A DNA stretch of 64,000 bases from an uncultured Acetatifactor sp. (GCA_910584865.1 CAJUCE010000011.1:76637-140636); one strand, 5' to 3'. Shown: positions 26,610-36,446, numbered from the stretch's first letter. The notes: generated by a model not told the origin, from the sequence alone. Program-made: numbers and translations.

Positions 26610-29378
26610 TCATTCATCCTCCGTCCCTCCCCCAAGCCAGGATTCCAACGACTCCTTCATCTTATTATAAATATCCTGATAATCATACCCCTCGCCCACC
26701 AGGTCTACGGTCTCTTCTATAAAGAGCTTCATCTCCTCCCTGCTGAATTTCTTCAGGATCTCATCCTCCAGCTTCCGTGCCTCCTGGCCGTATCTGGTCC
26801 TGATTTCCGACATGGTATCCGCGAATATGTTTTCCTCACATCCCAGGGAGCGGCTCAATTCTCGCAGATAGGTATCATTGTCCACATTCATGGGCGGTGT
26901 CAGCTCCCCGTTCTGGGTTTTCCTGATGGAATCCTGGATATCTTCCACCTTCTGATTGTGCCGCGAGGTCTCCAGATCAAGCTCCGCCTGCTTTTGGGAT
27001 CCTATATCGGCCTGCATATCCGCAACTTCCCGATCCCGTTTATCCTGGATCTCGTCATGCTTGTCAAAAAAGCTCCCCTCGTCTTCCATTTCAAAGCGAT
27101 AAGAGTCGCCATTCAGGTTCACATCCCCGAAGATTTCGTCCGCCTCCTTCAGATCCCCGTAAAAACCATAGAAATCCAGCCCCAGCCCCAGAGCATCCAT
27201 AAACAGATCTCCTGCGCTTACATCCCCGGTTCCTGCCAGATAATCCGCAAGATCTTTCCCTGTGGCGGCACTGTCCCCCAGGGTGGAAACCACATCCGAA
27301 ACCAGATTCCCGCCATAGAACAGCTTCACGGCCGTTCCGCTGCTCCCTGCAGCCGGATTCAAGAATCCTGCCACAAAATTTGCCAGCTCCGTGGCCGTAC
27401 ACAAAAAGGTCTTGCTCTCTCCTTCCTCCGGACCGAAGAAATACTGCCTGGATGTCTTCCTGACATAATCCCCCGCTTTCGTATCCGTACAGCCGATAGC
27501 GAAAACCCCTGCCCCGGCCAGGCAGCTTCCCGCCAGCACCCATCCCGCCGGACCTCCCAGAGCCAGGCCGATGGTCATCAAGGTCAACCCTAATATGGTG
27601 CTGAAGCCTGCATTCTGCAGAAAGCCTCCCAGATTCCGGCCCGATTCGGACCATCCGCCGTCATCGGCCAATACGATCCCGTACCGGGAGCTGAACCACG
27701 CGACAGCCATACCCGCAGCTGCAAGCAGAAAAAGCGTCCTGGCCTTTTTCATTTTCTCCGGATCCGACATTATCCGTGGCCAGAAAATCTGCAACAGCGC
27801 AAAAATGACCATCAGCATAGTCACAATCAGGCGGATCCAGAAATGATACCCCGCCGCATACCAGAGTGTCAGACTCACCAATGCATAAATCAGAAAGCCC
27901 AGCCCCATATTGTGGAAAATAATCCTGTATTTTTCAATCCTAGGCTCCTGCCTGGTACCGGCCTCCACCTGCTTCCGATTCCCCGCGCACCGCCAGAGCA
28001 TACAAAACCGTACCAGTCCGTTCTCCTTTTGGGCAAAAATTAGCAGACAATACAAGGACGCCAAAAACAGTGTAACCGGATTCATTAAGAAAAATCCCGC
28101 CGCCCACACCGCCGCATAGACAATCCACCTCTGCCGCCCACTCCCGTATCCCATGCTCCGGCACTCGTCCGCATCCCCCGGAATCCCCAGCAGATCCATT
28201 AGGAACCCGATCTTCCTGGATTTTATCTGTCCAACCAGATGCCGTCCGATCAAAGTAATCAGCATCAACAGCGGCCAGACCAAAAATGCGGTATCGATAG
28301 AACCCCAGTCCGCGTTCAGCCCCTTTAAAGGACTGGGCGTCCTCATGGTGCCCGCCATCAGGTAAGGGGTCAGATTCCCCCATACGGCTCTCCTGTCCAG
28401 CATAAAGGTATCGTTCAAATAGCAGGTGGCGTACATATTATAGAAAAAAAGCACGGCACCCCAGGCCAGCCAGAGAAAGGCCGACAGAAATTTTTTCTTT
28501 GCCGCCCCTTTGATCATCCCCGGAAAACCGCTGACGATTTTGTGCAGGCACCAGAACCAGAATCCAGGTCCTGTCCGTGGAAACCCTTCCGACTCCACGA
28601 TTCTGCGGTATTCCGACTTATGTCCAGGGGCTTCCTCCTTTTTGGGAGCAGCCCCGTCCGCCGCATCTCCCTCGTTTTTCAGCCTGTTAAACTCCCGCAA
28701 AATCACCCCGAACCAGCTTGCAGCACTTTGGGTATCCCGTTCCAATTCGTCATATTTTTCGGAGTCCTCTCCTCCCAGCAGATAAAGCCGGCGCTTATCC
28801 GATACCATGGCCAGCGTCAGACGATGTCTCCTTATTCGGTTACCGGAATGAATGACGGCAGCCTCTCTCACAGGATTTTCTATCTTTTCTCCGTATAGTT
28901 TTTCCCACTTTTCCGGCTGAAAGGAGGCGCTCATTCCCTTTGCCTCCAATATGCTCTCGAAAGCCATATAGAGCGCTTCCCTATCCTCCGTACACACCAG
29001 AAGGGAATTCTTTTTGTCCTGCAAAAGTCCCGCAAACTTCCCCTCCGCATAATAGAAGGTAAGGAGCTGATCCTTTTTCCGAAGCGCCTCGTTCCGAAAG
29101 CTCATGCAATGGGCGGAATTAAGCACCACCTCCAGGGCCTTCCTCAGCCCCTCCCCCATCAGCACAGCTCCGTCCTGTTCCTCCAGGAATTTTCTTCTGG
29201 CCAGGGACTTTATTAGCTTATTATGATTTTGATAGGTCTCGGGCTCCAGAAATTCTTTCTTCACTCCGTTGATATTTTTCCTGCCGGTCTGTTCCATCCG
29301 GATCCGCAGCAGCAGGTACAGCTCCGCCAGCCCCATTTTATATGCCGGTACCTTGATCTTTTCCTTCTGTTCCCTCAT
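26610..29378 (-). CDS. Large polytopic membrane protein of unknown family, last gene of an ABC-importer operon
   Basis: A 922-residue protein. Residues 1-290 are soluble and helical. About ten membrane helices lie between about 295 and 670 (for instance FLWLAWGAVLFFYNMY and TAFLVWPLLMLITLIG). The last 250 residues are soluble, with a charged coiled-coil stretch (around 785-850, KRDREVADMQADIGSQKQAE) and an acidic tail. I recognise no catalytic motif. It starts 1 nt after the propeller gene's stop, so it is translationally coupled to it. The operon context suggests a membrane-complex role linked to the importer or its sensor. No ribosome site is strong. Confidence 0.7.
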   Translation of the reverse strand: MREQKEKIKVPAYKMGLAELYLLLRIRMEQTGRKNINGVKKEFLEPETYQNHNKLIKSLARRKFLEEQDGAVLMGEGLRKALEVVLNSAHCMSFRNEALRKKDQLLTFYYAEGKFAGLLQDKKNSLLVCTEDREALYMAFESILEAKGMSASFQPEKWEKLYGEKIENPVREAAVIHSGNRIRRHRLTLAMVSDKRRLYLLGGEDSEKYDELERDTQSAASWFGVILREFNRLKNEGDAADGAAPKKEEAPGHKSEYRRIVESEGFPRTGPGFWFWCLHKIVSGFPGMIKGAAKKKFLSAFLWLAWGAVLFFYNMYATCYLNDTFMLDRRAVWGNLTPYLMAGTMRTPSPLKGLNADWGSIDTAFLVWPLLMLITLIGRHLVGQIKSRKIGFLMDLLGIPGDADECRSMGYGSGRQRWIVYAAVWAAGFFLMNPVTLFLASLYCLLIFAQKENGLVRFCMLWRCAGNRKQVEAGTRQEPRIEKYRIIFHNMGLGFLIYALVSLTLWYAAGYHFWIRLIVTMLMVIFALLQIFWPRIMSDPEKMKKARTLFLLAAAGMAVAWFSSRYGIVLADDGGWSESGRNLGGFLQNAGFSTILGLTLMTIGLALGGPAGWVLAGSCLAGAGVFAIGCTDTKAGDYVRKTSRQYFFGPEEGESKTFLCTATELANFVAGFLNPAAGSSGTAVKLFYGGNLVSDVVSTLGDSAATGKDLADYLAGTGDVSAGDLFMDALGLGLDFYGFYGDLKEADEIFGDVNLNGDSYRFEMEDEGSFFDKHDEIQDKRDREVADMQADIGSQKQAELDLETSRHNQKVEDIQDSIRKTQNGELTPPMNVDNDTYLRELSRSLGCEENIFADTMSEIRTRYGQEARKLEDEILKKFSREEMKLFIEETVDLVGEGYDYQDIYNKMKESLESWLGGGTEDE

Positions 29379-29379
29379 C

Positions 29380-30456
29380 TTATTTCCCCGCTTCCTCCAA
29401 CAGACGTGTTACCGCATGCTTTTCGATTCTGGTCAGACCGTATCTGCCTGCCAGAAAAAAATACGCATCCGACTCCACGATCTTTTTGATCTCATTATCG
29501 GACAGCCCCTCTTCCCAGGTGAGGCATATCCCCTTAAGCGGATGCTCCAGAACGGCATCCCCGCACAAAATCAATCCGTCGCTCTCTGTGGTAATCCAAA
29601 GATGCCCTGCGCTGTCCTCATAGAGCCACCGCACCTTCTCCCCGGGTATCCCGTCCTCCACCCCAAAGGAATCCGCCACAGTATATCCCTCCAAAGACTC
29701 CTCCAACACATTCAGCCCCCCGGCTGTCAGCTGTCCGCTGGCAACCAACACCTTATCCTCCAGCGGCAATATGGCATTGATATACGGATGGGCAAGTCCC
29801 TCCCCGATGGTCAGATGCTGCCAGCTTTCCCCGCCGTCATCCTCCCGCAGGATGCTGATTCCCCCCGGCTGATTTGCCAGATAGGAACCGAACCACAACG
29901 CATCCCCATGTGCCGCCATCACATTCACCGGATCCGCCAGGAGTCCGCTCTCTTTGCTGTACTGCCTCGAAACCTGCCAGTGGCCGTCCTCCAGAACAAA
30001 GCGGTTCGCTCCTTCCATGGTTCCCACCAGCACATCCCGGTCCAGGCATAAAATGGTATTCACCCTTCCTCCGGTGAGAAGGGGCGCCCGATAATCCTCC
30101 CTGGTTCCCTCCGGATACAATACGCTGACCCCCTGATTATGGCCGATCCACACCGAGCCGTCAAAAGAACGGCAGATTTCCGCGGCATAGATTAACTCCA
30201 AATCCTCAGCCACATACCCGGTCACCTCTCCGGTCTCCGGATCCAGACATTTTACCCCGTCTCTTCCGCCCACCCACAAGCTGCCGTCCTGCGCCAGGTA
30301 GAGCGCCGATATCTCCTCCCCCTGACAGAACACCTCAAATCCTTCCATAGGCCCGGCCTGATCCTCCCCGCCGCTTCTCACCTGCCGTATCATCAGTACC
30401 GTAACGACGCAGGCAAATACCAGAAATATCCCGTTTATAACCAATCTCTTCCTCAT
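29380..30456 (-). CDS. Membrane-anchored beta-propeller protein (regulator-propeller repeats)
   Basis: A 358-residue protein with one N-terminal membrane helix (5-25) and then a propeller made of repeats of the Reg_prop type. These are marked by phrases such as DGSLWVGGRDG, DGSVWIGHNQG, GDALWFGSYL and AGHLWITTESDG, about five or six blades. In known two-component hybrids such propellers sense ligands outside the membrane; here there is no kinase domain. The start ATG at 30456 overlaps the stop of the ATPase gene (ATGA). The frame opens 21 nt earlier but lacks a ribosome site. Confidence 0.8.
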   Translation of the reverse strand: MRKRLVINGIFLVFACVVTVLMIRQVRSGGEDQAGPMEGFEVFCQGEEISALYLAQDGSLWVGGRDGVKCLDPETGEVTGYVAEDLELIYAAEICRSFDGSVWIGHNQGVSVLYPEGTREDYRAPLLTGGRVNTILCLDRDVLVGTMEGANRFVLEDGHWQVSRQYSKESGLLADPVNVMAAHGDALWFGSYLANQPGGISILREDDGGESWQHLTIGEGLAHPYINAILPLEDKVLVASGQLTAGGLNVLEESLEGYTVADSFGVEDGIPGEKVRWLYEDSAGHLWITTESDGLILCGDAVLEHPLKGICLTWEEGLSDNEIKKIVESDAYFFLAGRYGLTRIEKHAVTRLLEEAGK

Positions 30457-31061
30457 AATACCACTGTTCTGGAGCACAGATACTCCGCCTCTCCAAAATC
30501 ATGCGTGACATAGAGCACCGTGCTTTTTCCAATGTATTCCCGCTTCAGAAAACCCATAACCTTCTCCCTCGTTTTTCCGTCCACATTGCTGAGAGGCTCA
30601 TCCAGCAGCAGGATCTCTTTTCCGGAGACCAATGCTCTTGCCAGGGATACTCTCTTGGCCTGTCCTCCGGAAATCTGGCCTGGATACCGCTTCATCAGAT
30701 CTCCAATCCCCAGTTCCGCGCAGATATACTCCACTCCGGAACTCGCCTTCTTCCGCCTTCCTCTATCCAGGGGAAACAATATATTTTCCGCCACGGTCAT
30801 ATGGTTCCACAGTGCCGGCTCCTGAAATACCATGGCCAGCTCCCTCTCCCGGGGCGCCTTCCCGTCCGCAGGGGCTCCCTTTAGAAGGACATGTCCCTCA
30901 TATGCCCTGTCCAGACCTGCCAGAATCCGCAGAAGCGTGGTTTTGCCGCAGCCGCTTTTCCCTACAACGGCAACCGCCTCTCCCTTCTCCATCTTCAGAG
31001 AAAATTTTTCTAAAACCTTGTTTTCCCCATAGCTTTTGGTCACATTTTCCATTTCTATCAT
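30453..31061 (-). CDS. ABC importer ATPase, FbpC/PotA-like (short)
   Basis: A 202-residue nucleotide-binding subunit with Walker A GKSGCGKTT, Q-loop FQEPALW, signature ISGGQAKR, Walker B LLLDEPLSNVD and switch His in VTHDFGEAEYL. It lacks the C-terminal regulatory (TOBE) domain of PotA and FbpC, so it is close to a bare ATPase. AAGGAT lies before the ATG at 31061. It belongs to the overlapping operon and serves the two-domain permease immediately upstream. Confidence 0.88.
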   Translation of the reverse strand: MIEMENVTKSYGENKVLEKFSLKMEKGEAVAVVGKSGCGKTTLLRILAGLDRAYEGHVLLKGAPADGKAPRERELAMVFQEPALWNHMTVAENILFPLDRGRRKKASSGVEYICAELGIGDLMKRYPGQISGGQAKRVSLARALVSGKEILLLDEPLSNVDGKTREKVMGFLKREYIGKSTVLYVTHDFGEAEYLCSRTVVL

Positions 31062-31081
31062 ATATCCTTTTTCCCCTGCGT

Positions 31082-32623
31082 TCAAGACTTCTCTTCAAAA
31101 ACTTCCCGTATTCGGCCCTGCCTGATAACCAACGTAAACATCCCCGCCGTAAACAGCACTGTGATCAGGCAGAATCCGCTGACCAGCTCACTTGCTCCGT
31201 AATGCAGATAATTATACACCTTCACGGCCAGCGTCTCATAGCCCGGCGGCATAAGGATCAAAGGAATCCCCTCCTCCCCCAGGGTCAGCAGAAAAACCAC
31301 CCCCGCTGCGCCGACTATGGCCGGACGATATACCGGAATCAATATTTTGCAGAAATACTGCCATCCCGAGGGCATATAAACCTGTCCCGCTTCCAGCTCT
31401 TCTCTGTGGATCCTCCTGTGTCTTGCCGTAAAAAGCAAAAGGGCAAAAGGCATATACTTTATGGCACAACCCAGCGCAGGGAAATACAGCGTCTGGCTTA
31501 TCCCATGAAGCACACTTCCGTTGACGGTTTTCAGCAGCCCCATCCCAATCAGGGAAGACGGCATGGCAATGGGAAACAGCGCCGGAAGAAACCAGTACCA
31601 TTTCTTCCCTTCCAGCCACACCGCTGCCGGTCCTGCCAGCAGCACGGCCGTCCCCGCGGAAAGCGCCGCTATCCCTACGGAAATCAGCAGTTCCTCCCGG
31701 CACAGCCGAAAAGATTCCCACAATTCTGCAGGCGCACCTGTCTGCAAGGCAAAAAGTACCGCCGGCACCCCGATCTGCAGGATGCACACCGACACTGCAA
31801 AACGCCCTGCCATACGCAGAGAGCCCGACAATTCCAGCCCGCTCCCTTCCGGCGGTGATTTTTGAACGGGAATGGTTCCCAGTCCCCGGCCCGCCAACAC
31901 CAAAAGCCCCAGCACCGGAAAAATCACCGGAAGCGCCAGAATTCCTGTCTGCCCCAGGTCTCCTGTCCTGCTGTACTCCGAAAAAATCTCCAGAGTATGG
32001 GTCTGATACTGAAAAAGGGACGGCACGGAAAAATCTGTAGCCGACAATACAAAGACCAGCGCTCCTGCAGCCAGAACCGCCGGGAAGACAGCCGGAAGAA
32101 CGATATCGAAAAAGACCCTGTTTCCCCCTGCATAGATGCTGCCCATCTCCTCCGCCCTCCGGTCATGGTACTCCATGGCAATCAGAATCACCCCTGTGGC
32201 AAGAGGCAGAAAAGACAGAATATTCACAAAAATACAGGGAGCCAGACCGCTTGCCAGACTCCTCATCAGGCTTCGGTCAATCCTGCCGAGCAGACGCACC
32301 AGATACATCCATGTCAACGCATAGACATAATAAGGCACCGGCGCCAGGAGCAGGAAAAACCATCTGATCCTCCTGCACCTGAGCGGACCGTTATGGATCC
32401 AGGCGGCAGCGGCCAGCCCAACAGCCATGCATCCCAGAGCAGCCATGGAAGCCAGCAAAAAGGTATTCCCTGCCAGTTTCAGCCGCCTGACACTCCCAAG
32501 AGCCCCTCCCCAGTCTCCTTCCCTCTGGACAAATCCCCCCAGGGGCAGCAAAAGTAACACAAAATAGAGCAGAACCGCAGCCTTCTGAAGCACTGTCAGT
32601 CCTTCCGGCTTTCTAACGGGCAT
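31082..32623 (-). CDS. ABC importer permease with two fused membrane domains (FbpB/ThiP-like)
   Basis: A 513-residue permease with about 12 membrane helices and two binding-protein-dependent transport domains, a layout typical of iron(III), thiamine and phosphonate-type importers. Both halves have the cytoplasmic EAA-type loop region (in the first half around MEYHDRRAEEMGSIYAGG; in the second around YMPSGWQYFCKILIPVYRP). GGAG precedes the ATG, which overlaps the binding-protein gene by 11 nt. Confidence 0.87.
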   Translation of the reverse strand: MPVRKPEGLTVLQKAAVLLYFVLLLLPLGGFVQREGDWGGALGSVRRLKLAGNTFLLASMAALGCMAVGLAAAAWIHNGPLRCRRIRWFFLLLAPVPYYVYALTWMYLVRLLGRIDRSLMRSLASGLAPCIFVNILSFLPLATGVILIAMEYHDRRAEEMGSIYAGGNRVFFDIVLPAVFPAVLAAGALVFVLSATDFSVPSLFQYQTHTLEIFSEYSRTGDLGQTGILALPVIFPVLGLLVLAGRGLGTIPVQKSPPEGSGLELSGSLRMAGRFAVSVCILQIGVPAVLFALQTGAPAELWESFRLCREELLISVGIAALSAGTAVLLAGPAAVWLEGKKWYWFLPALFPIAMPSSLIGMGLLKTVNGSVLHGISQTLYFPALGCAIKYMPFALLLFTARHRRIHREELEAGQVYMPSGWQYFCKILIPVYRPAIVGAAGVVFLLTLGEEGIPLILMPPGYETLAVKVYNYLHYGASELVSGFCLITVLFTAGMFTLVIRQGRIREVFEEKS

Positions 32624-33617
32624 CTAAGAATATCTCCTCCATATCTTTTGACGAAATCTCCAGCATCAGATAGATATCTCTCAGGTTCAGCTCCATCCCC
32701 TTCACCTGAAAATCTCCCTGATTTCCCCGCACCGACACGTCAAAGAATCCCTTCTCTATCAGGAATTGCTCCGTGCGCACATCCGCCAGAAAATCCAGCA
32801 GCTTTCTGGCATTTTCACCGTTTGGCGCCCCCTTTATCAGTGCTGCTGTGGATGGGGTGATCAATGTCCCCATCTCTCCCTCGCCCTGATCCGGAAATAC
32901 CATAACTACAGGTGCACCGTCTTTTATGGCATCCTTCGCGTCATCCGTATCCGTGTAACCAACCTTTACCTGACCTGCCACCGCCATGTCCTTGGTGACG
33001 GAATTGCCGTCCACGATCTGGACTCCCCGATCCGCAATCTGCCGAAAAAATTCTCTGGCTTCTTCCTCCCCCAACTGCGCATACATGGCGGCAGCCTGGG
33101 TTTTAGTAGTGCCGAACATGGGATAGGCCATAGCCAGATCCTCGCCGGCAAAGCTTCCGTTCACAAAATCATACACACTGTCCGGATACGCATCCTCCTG
33201 CGTCAGTTCCGTATTGACCAGCATCACCCTGGCCCTCCCGCCGAAAGCAGTCCAGTACCCCTGGGCATCCTTATAGGCTTCCGGAATATCCTCTGTCCCC
33301 GCAGGTACATAAGGCTCCAGCATCCCCTGCTCCTGCAGTTCGATGGTCTGGATAAATTCATTGTTCCAGAAGACATCGCAGACCGGCCTGTCCGCCTCGG
33401 AAAGAATGCGGTTCACCAGGCCCGTCGTCTTGTTGGCCTCCGTATCATAGACGGCCCGGACCGCTATCCCCGTCTCCTCCTCAAACTGTTTGAACAATTC
33501 TTCGCAATACACCTGCTCCACCGCCGTATACACGACTACTTCCTCTTTGCTGCCGCATCCCCCCAGGAATGCAGATATGCAAAACAGGGCCATAGCGCCT
33601 GGTATCATTTTCCTCAT
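32613..33617 (-). CDS. Extracellular solute-binding lipoprotein, FbpA-like (iron or related ligand)
   Basis: A 334-residue lipoprotein. The signal peptide ends in a lipobox with LGGC. The mature part opens VVVYTAVEQVYCEELFKQFEEETGI, the family's first strand and helix, and includes DVFWNNEF and GYTDTDDAKDA. This is the bacterial solute-binding family 1/8 fold used for ferric iron, thiamine, sulfate and similar ligands. AAGGGGAG precedes the ATG at 33617. The distinctive FbpA tyrosine pair for iron is not obvious, so the ligand is open. It is the first gene of the operon running to 26610. Confidence 0.85.
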   Translation of the reverse strand: MRKMIPGAMALFCISAFLGGCGSKEEVVVYTAVEQVYCEELFKQFEEETGIAVRAVYDTEANKTTGLVNRILSEADRPVCDVFWNNEFIQTIELQEQGMLEPYVPAGTEDIPEAYKDAQGYWTAFGGRARVMLVNTELTQEDAYPDSVYDFVNGSFAGEDLAMAYPMFGTTKTQAAAMYAQLGEEEAREFFRQIADRGVQIVDGNSVTKDMAVAGQVKVGYTDTDDAKDAIKDGAPVVMVFPDQGEGEMGTLITPSTAALIKGAPNGENARKLLDFLADVRTEQFLIEKGFFDVSVRGNQGDFQVKGMELNLRDIYLMLEISSKDMEEIFLDAR

Positions 33618-33721
33618 AGATATCATTCTCCCCTTTGTCCGGCACTTCCATAGAAATTGCCGGAAAATAACTGCTGCTATTAATCCGTAAAAAAGTTCTT
33701 CCGGCACCTTACTGATTCTAT

Positions 33722-33739
33722 GTCCGTCTGGCGACGGAC
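33722..33739. terminator. Small hairpin downstream of the pot operon
   Basis: GTCCGT and ACGGAC pair across a 6-nt loop between the small membrane protein gene and the FbpA-like gene. There is no T-run, so the role is only plausible. Confidence 0.35.
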
Positions 33740-33814
33740 TTTCCTATAAGGTAAAAACGGAAGTATTCTGCCGCTTTCCGCCCCGAAGCCAAATCAGCAG
33801 GAAATATTTCCTCC

Positions 33815-34261
33815 TCAGATTCCTGTTGCCAGAATGCACAGCATCAGTTCCAACGGCACAAACACTGCCAGAAAGCCCTTCCGGCATTTCCTCCTGTCTT
33901 CTCTGCTCCAGTCCGTCTCCCCAAGTGAAAATTCATACTTTTCAAAATCCGGATTCAAAAACCTGACAGGAAATTCTCTCACGTAAAACATACCGCTCCC
34001 AGTCCGGTTCCCGCAAAGCGCCTCATATTCCTCTTTCGTCACCGAAAGCATATATCTACCGCCTCGGAAAACGATGTCCGCACGGTAAATATACGGCGTC
34101 CTTCTCCTGCGGCGATATCTCCTCACCTTGATCCGCTCCGCCCGAAATTCCGCCTTCTGCCATCCCAGATTCCTGGATTGCCCATAGAGAAGCCTTACGA
34201 TGCATAAAAGGAACAGATTGAAAAACAGATTTACCCCAGTCCCCGTCAGAAATAGTTTCAT
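33815..34261 (-). CDS. Small membrane protein overlapping potD
   Basis: A 148-residue protein with a membrane helix at each end (about 9-27 and 127-147) and a basic, Arg-rich cytoplasmic or loop segment RYRRRRRTPYIYRADIVF. Its ATG overlaps the potD stop (ATGA), and GGGAG lies upstream. The overlap makes it part of the pot operon; it could work with the unusually C-terminally anchored PotD. I do not recognise a family. Confidence 0.7.
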   Translation of the reverse strand: MKLFLTGTGVNLFFNLFLLCIVRLLYGQSRNLGWQKAEFRAERIKVRRYRRRRRTPYIYRADIVFRGGRYMLSVTKEEYEALCGNRTGSGMFYVREFPVRFLNPDFEKYEFSLGETDWSREDRRKCRKGFLAVFVPLELMLCILATGI

Positions 34262-35631
34262 TGCAGCTCCCTTCGCCGCTTCCGCCGTTTACCCACGATG
34301 ATAGCAATGTACACCGCCAGAAATCCCAGAATGATTGCCGCCAAAACGGCAGACTCCCCCGGGCCGCCCATCTTCGCCTCCGCCCACAGGCTGTCTATCA
34401 GTTTGGAGGTATCCTCGGGCAGATTGACGAAGACCTGGGTGTTGGCCAGAATCTCCGCATCCGGATAATGGATGGGGCTTTCCACCATTTCTTGATCCAT
34501 ATAGGCTTTGGCCGCGGTCTCCGGGGTGGAATAGCCTATGTAATTCATATTGGCCCCGGCAATCTCCGGATCGCACAGAAAGTTGATATAGGCTTCCGCC
34601 TCCGCCTTGTGAATGGAGGTTGCGGGAATGCACATGGCATCTACGAAGTAATTGGTTCCCTCCTTTGGCACTACGAAACGGATATTATCGTTGTTATCCA
34701 CCAATATCGCGGCATCCCCCGCATAATAGGGCGCGATCCAGGCTTCCTCGCTCTCCATCTTGTCAAAAATCTTGTCCATCACATATGCCTGCACCATAGG
34801 CTTCTGCTGTTTTAAGAGGGCGGCAGCTTCCTGCCAGTCCTCCTCCCTCGTGGTGTTCACCGACTGCCCGAGCATAAACTGGGCAATGGCGAAGGCGTCT
34901 CTTGGATTATCGAACATCAGTATCTTCCCTGCATAGCGGTCATCCCACAGGGCAGACCAGCTGGTGATCTCTTCCTTAATATAGTCCGTATTGTAAAACA
35001 GTCCCACCACACCCCAGGTATAGGGCACCGAATACCTGTTTTCCGGATCATACTCACTGTCCCTGAAGCTCTCATCTATATATTGGTAATTGGGTATATT
35101 GGAAAAATCCAGTTCGGCCAGCATATTCTCATGAATCAGTCTCGACACCATATAATCGGAGGGAATGATCACGTCGTAATCCGCCCCGCCTCCCACCAGC
35201 TTGGAATAGAGGGCTTCATTGCTGTCAAAGGTGGTATAATTGACCCTGATCCCGGTGCGCCTGGTAAATTCCTCGTTCACATCCATGGAGCCGTCGGTGC
35301 CGTTGGCAATGTACTCCCCCCAGTTGTAGACATTGATAGTCACATTCCGGTCCGGAACTTGCGTCTGTCCGGCCTGAACCTTCAGACAGGGCAGGAAGGC
35401 AAGGGAAAGCGCCAGGGCCAGACAGCTCTTTCCCAGACATTCGGCAGCAAAATCCTGCACCTTCCGGCTTAATCTTCGCTCCGGCTTTTTCCGGTTCAGA
35501 AATCGTACACAGGCAACCTGTGATCTGCAATCACCCGGGCCCTGAATCCGTGCAATACGCCGGGCGGAACCCTCGCAAATTATTGTACGGCACAGCCTTA
35601 ATAAGCCTGCCTCTGCCACAGCTCCCCTCAT
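34258..35631 (-). CDS. potD: Spermidine/putrescine-binding protein PotD with C-terminal membrane anchor
   Basis: The mature part, from about residue 98, opens VTINVYNWGEYIANG and carries the PotD motifs of polyamine-binding proteins (DVIIPSDYMVSRL, YSVPYTWGVVGLFYNTDYI, CDPEIAGANMNYIGYSTP). The ATG at 35631 sits about 10 nt after AAGGAGG; a GTG at 35640 is an alternative. Two oddities: roughly 65 residues, with several Arg and Cys, precede the signal-like helix (LALALSLAFLPCLKV), and a second helix near the C-terminus (AAIILGFLAVYIAIIV) followed by KRRKRRRE would anchor it. Normal PotD in Firmicutes is a lipoprotein. Confidence 0.9.
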   Translation of the reverse strand: MRGAVAEAGLLRLCRTIICEGSARRIARIQGPGDCRSQVACVRFLNRKKPERRLSRKVQDFAAECLGKSCLALALSLAFLPCLKVQAGQTQVPDRNVTINVYNWGEYIANGTDGSMDVNEEFTRRTGIRVNYTTFDSNEALYSKLVGGGADYDVIIPSDYMVSRLIHENMLAELDFSNIPNYQYIDESFRDSEYDPENRYSVPYTWGVVGLFYNTDYIKEEITSWSALWDDRYAGKILMFDNPRDAFAIAQFMLGQSVNTTREEDWQEAAALLKQQKPMVQAYVMDKIFDKMESEEAWIAPYYAGDAAILVDNNDNIRFVVPKEGTNYFVDAMCIPATSIHKAEAEAYINFLCDPEIAGANMNYIGYSTPETAAKAYMDQEMVESPIHYPDAEILANTQVFVNLPEDTSKLIDSLWAEAKMGGPGESAVLAAIILGFLAVYIAIIVGKRRKRRRELQ

Positions 35632-35636
35632 ACGCC

Positions 35637-36446
35637 TCACACCTCCTTTGGGGACGTTTTCCCCCGATCTTTTCCGTTGCGGACATTTACAATGACAAGC
35701 AGAACCATCACCGCCCCAAACATCACCGTGGACAATGCATTGATCTCCGGGCTGATGCGTTTGCGGGTCATGGAATAAATATAAATAGGAAGAGTCTGGG
35801 TGGTGCCGCTGGTGAAATAGCTTATCACAAAGTCATCGATGGACAGGGTAAAGGCCATAATCATTCCCGTTACAATCCCAGGCATGATCTCCGGCAGCAC
35901 CACCTTGAAGAAGGCCTTTACCGGCGGACACCCCAGATCCTGGGCCGCCTCGTAAAGATTGGGATCCATCTGGCGCAGCTTCGGCAGCACGGAGAGGATC
36001 ACATAGGGCAGGCAGAAGGTGATATGGGCCGCAAACAGGGACCCCATCCCAAGGCTGCGTCCCCCGAAAACACGTACCGCAGACACGAACAGCAACATCA
36101 GCGACACGCCCGTGACGATCTCCGGATTCACCATGGGAAAATTCGTAATATTCATCATGATCCGTTTGGGCAGGCGCTTCATGCCGTTGATTCCGATGGC
36201 TGCCACCGTCCCCAGAACTGTGGACACCACCGCCGCCGCCACCGCGATCAGCAGGGTATTGCGCAGGGCTTCCAGGATCAACCTGTCCTCAAACAGTTTC
36301 CGGTACCACCTCAGGGAAAACCCGCCCCACACCGAGCGGCTTCCCGTGTCCGTATCATTGAAGGAAAACACGATCAGAACCAGAATCGGCGCATATAAAA
36401 AGAGAAAAATGAGAAAGGTATAAATACGTCCTCCCGCCTTTTTCAC
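35637..36446 (-). CDS. potC: Spermidine/putrescine ABC permease PotC
   Basis: A 269-residue permease with six membrane helices, including the conserved opening FLYAPILVLIVFSFND and the EAA loop EAAQDLGCPPVKAFFKVVLP. The GTG at 36446 overlaps the stop of potB and is supported by translational coupling. It pairs with PotB to form the transmembrane channel. Confidence 0.95.
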   Translation of the reverse strand: MKKAGGRIYTFLIFLFLYAPILVLIVFSFNDTDTGSRSVWGGFSLRWYRKLFEDRLILEALRNTLLIAVAAAVVSTVLGTVAAIGINGMKRLPKRIMMNITNFPMVNPEIVTGVSLMLLFVSAVRVFGGRSLGMGSLFAAHITFCLPYVILSVLPKLRQMDPNLYEAAQDLGCPPVKAFFKVVLPEIMPGIVTGMIMAFTLSIDDFVISYFTSGTTQTLPIYIYSMTRKRISPEINALSTVMFGAVMVLLVIVNVRNGKDRGKTSPKEV

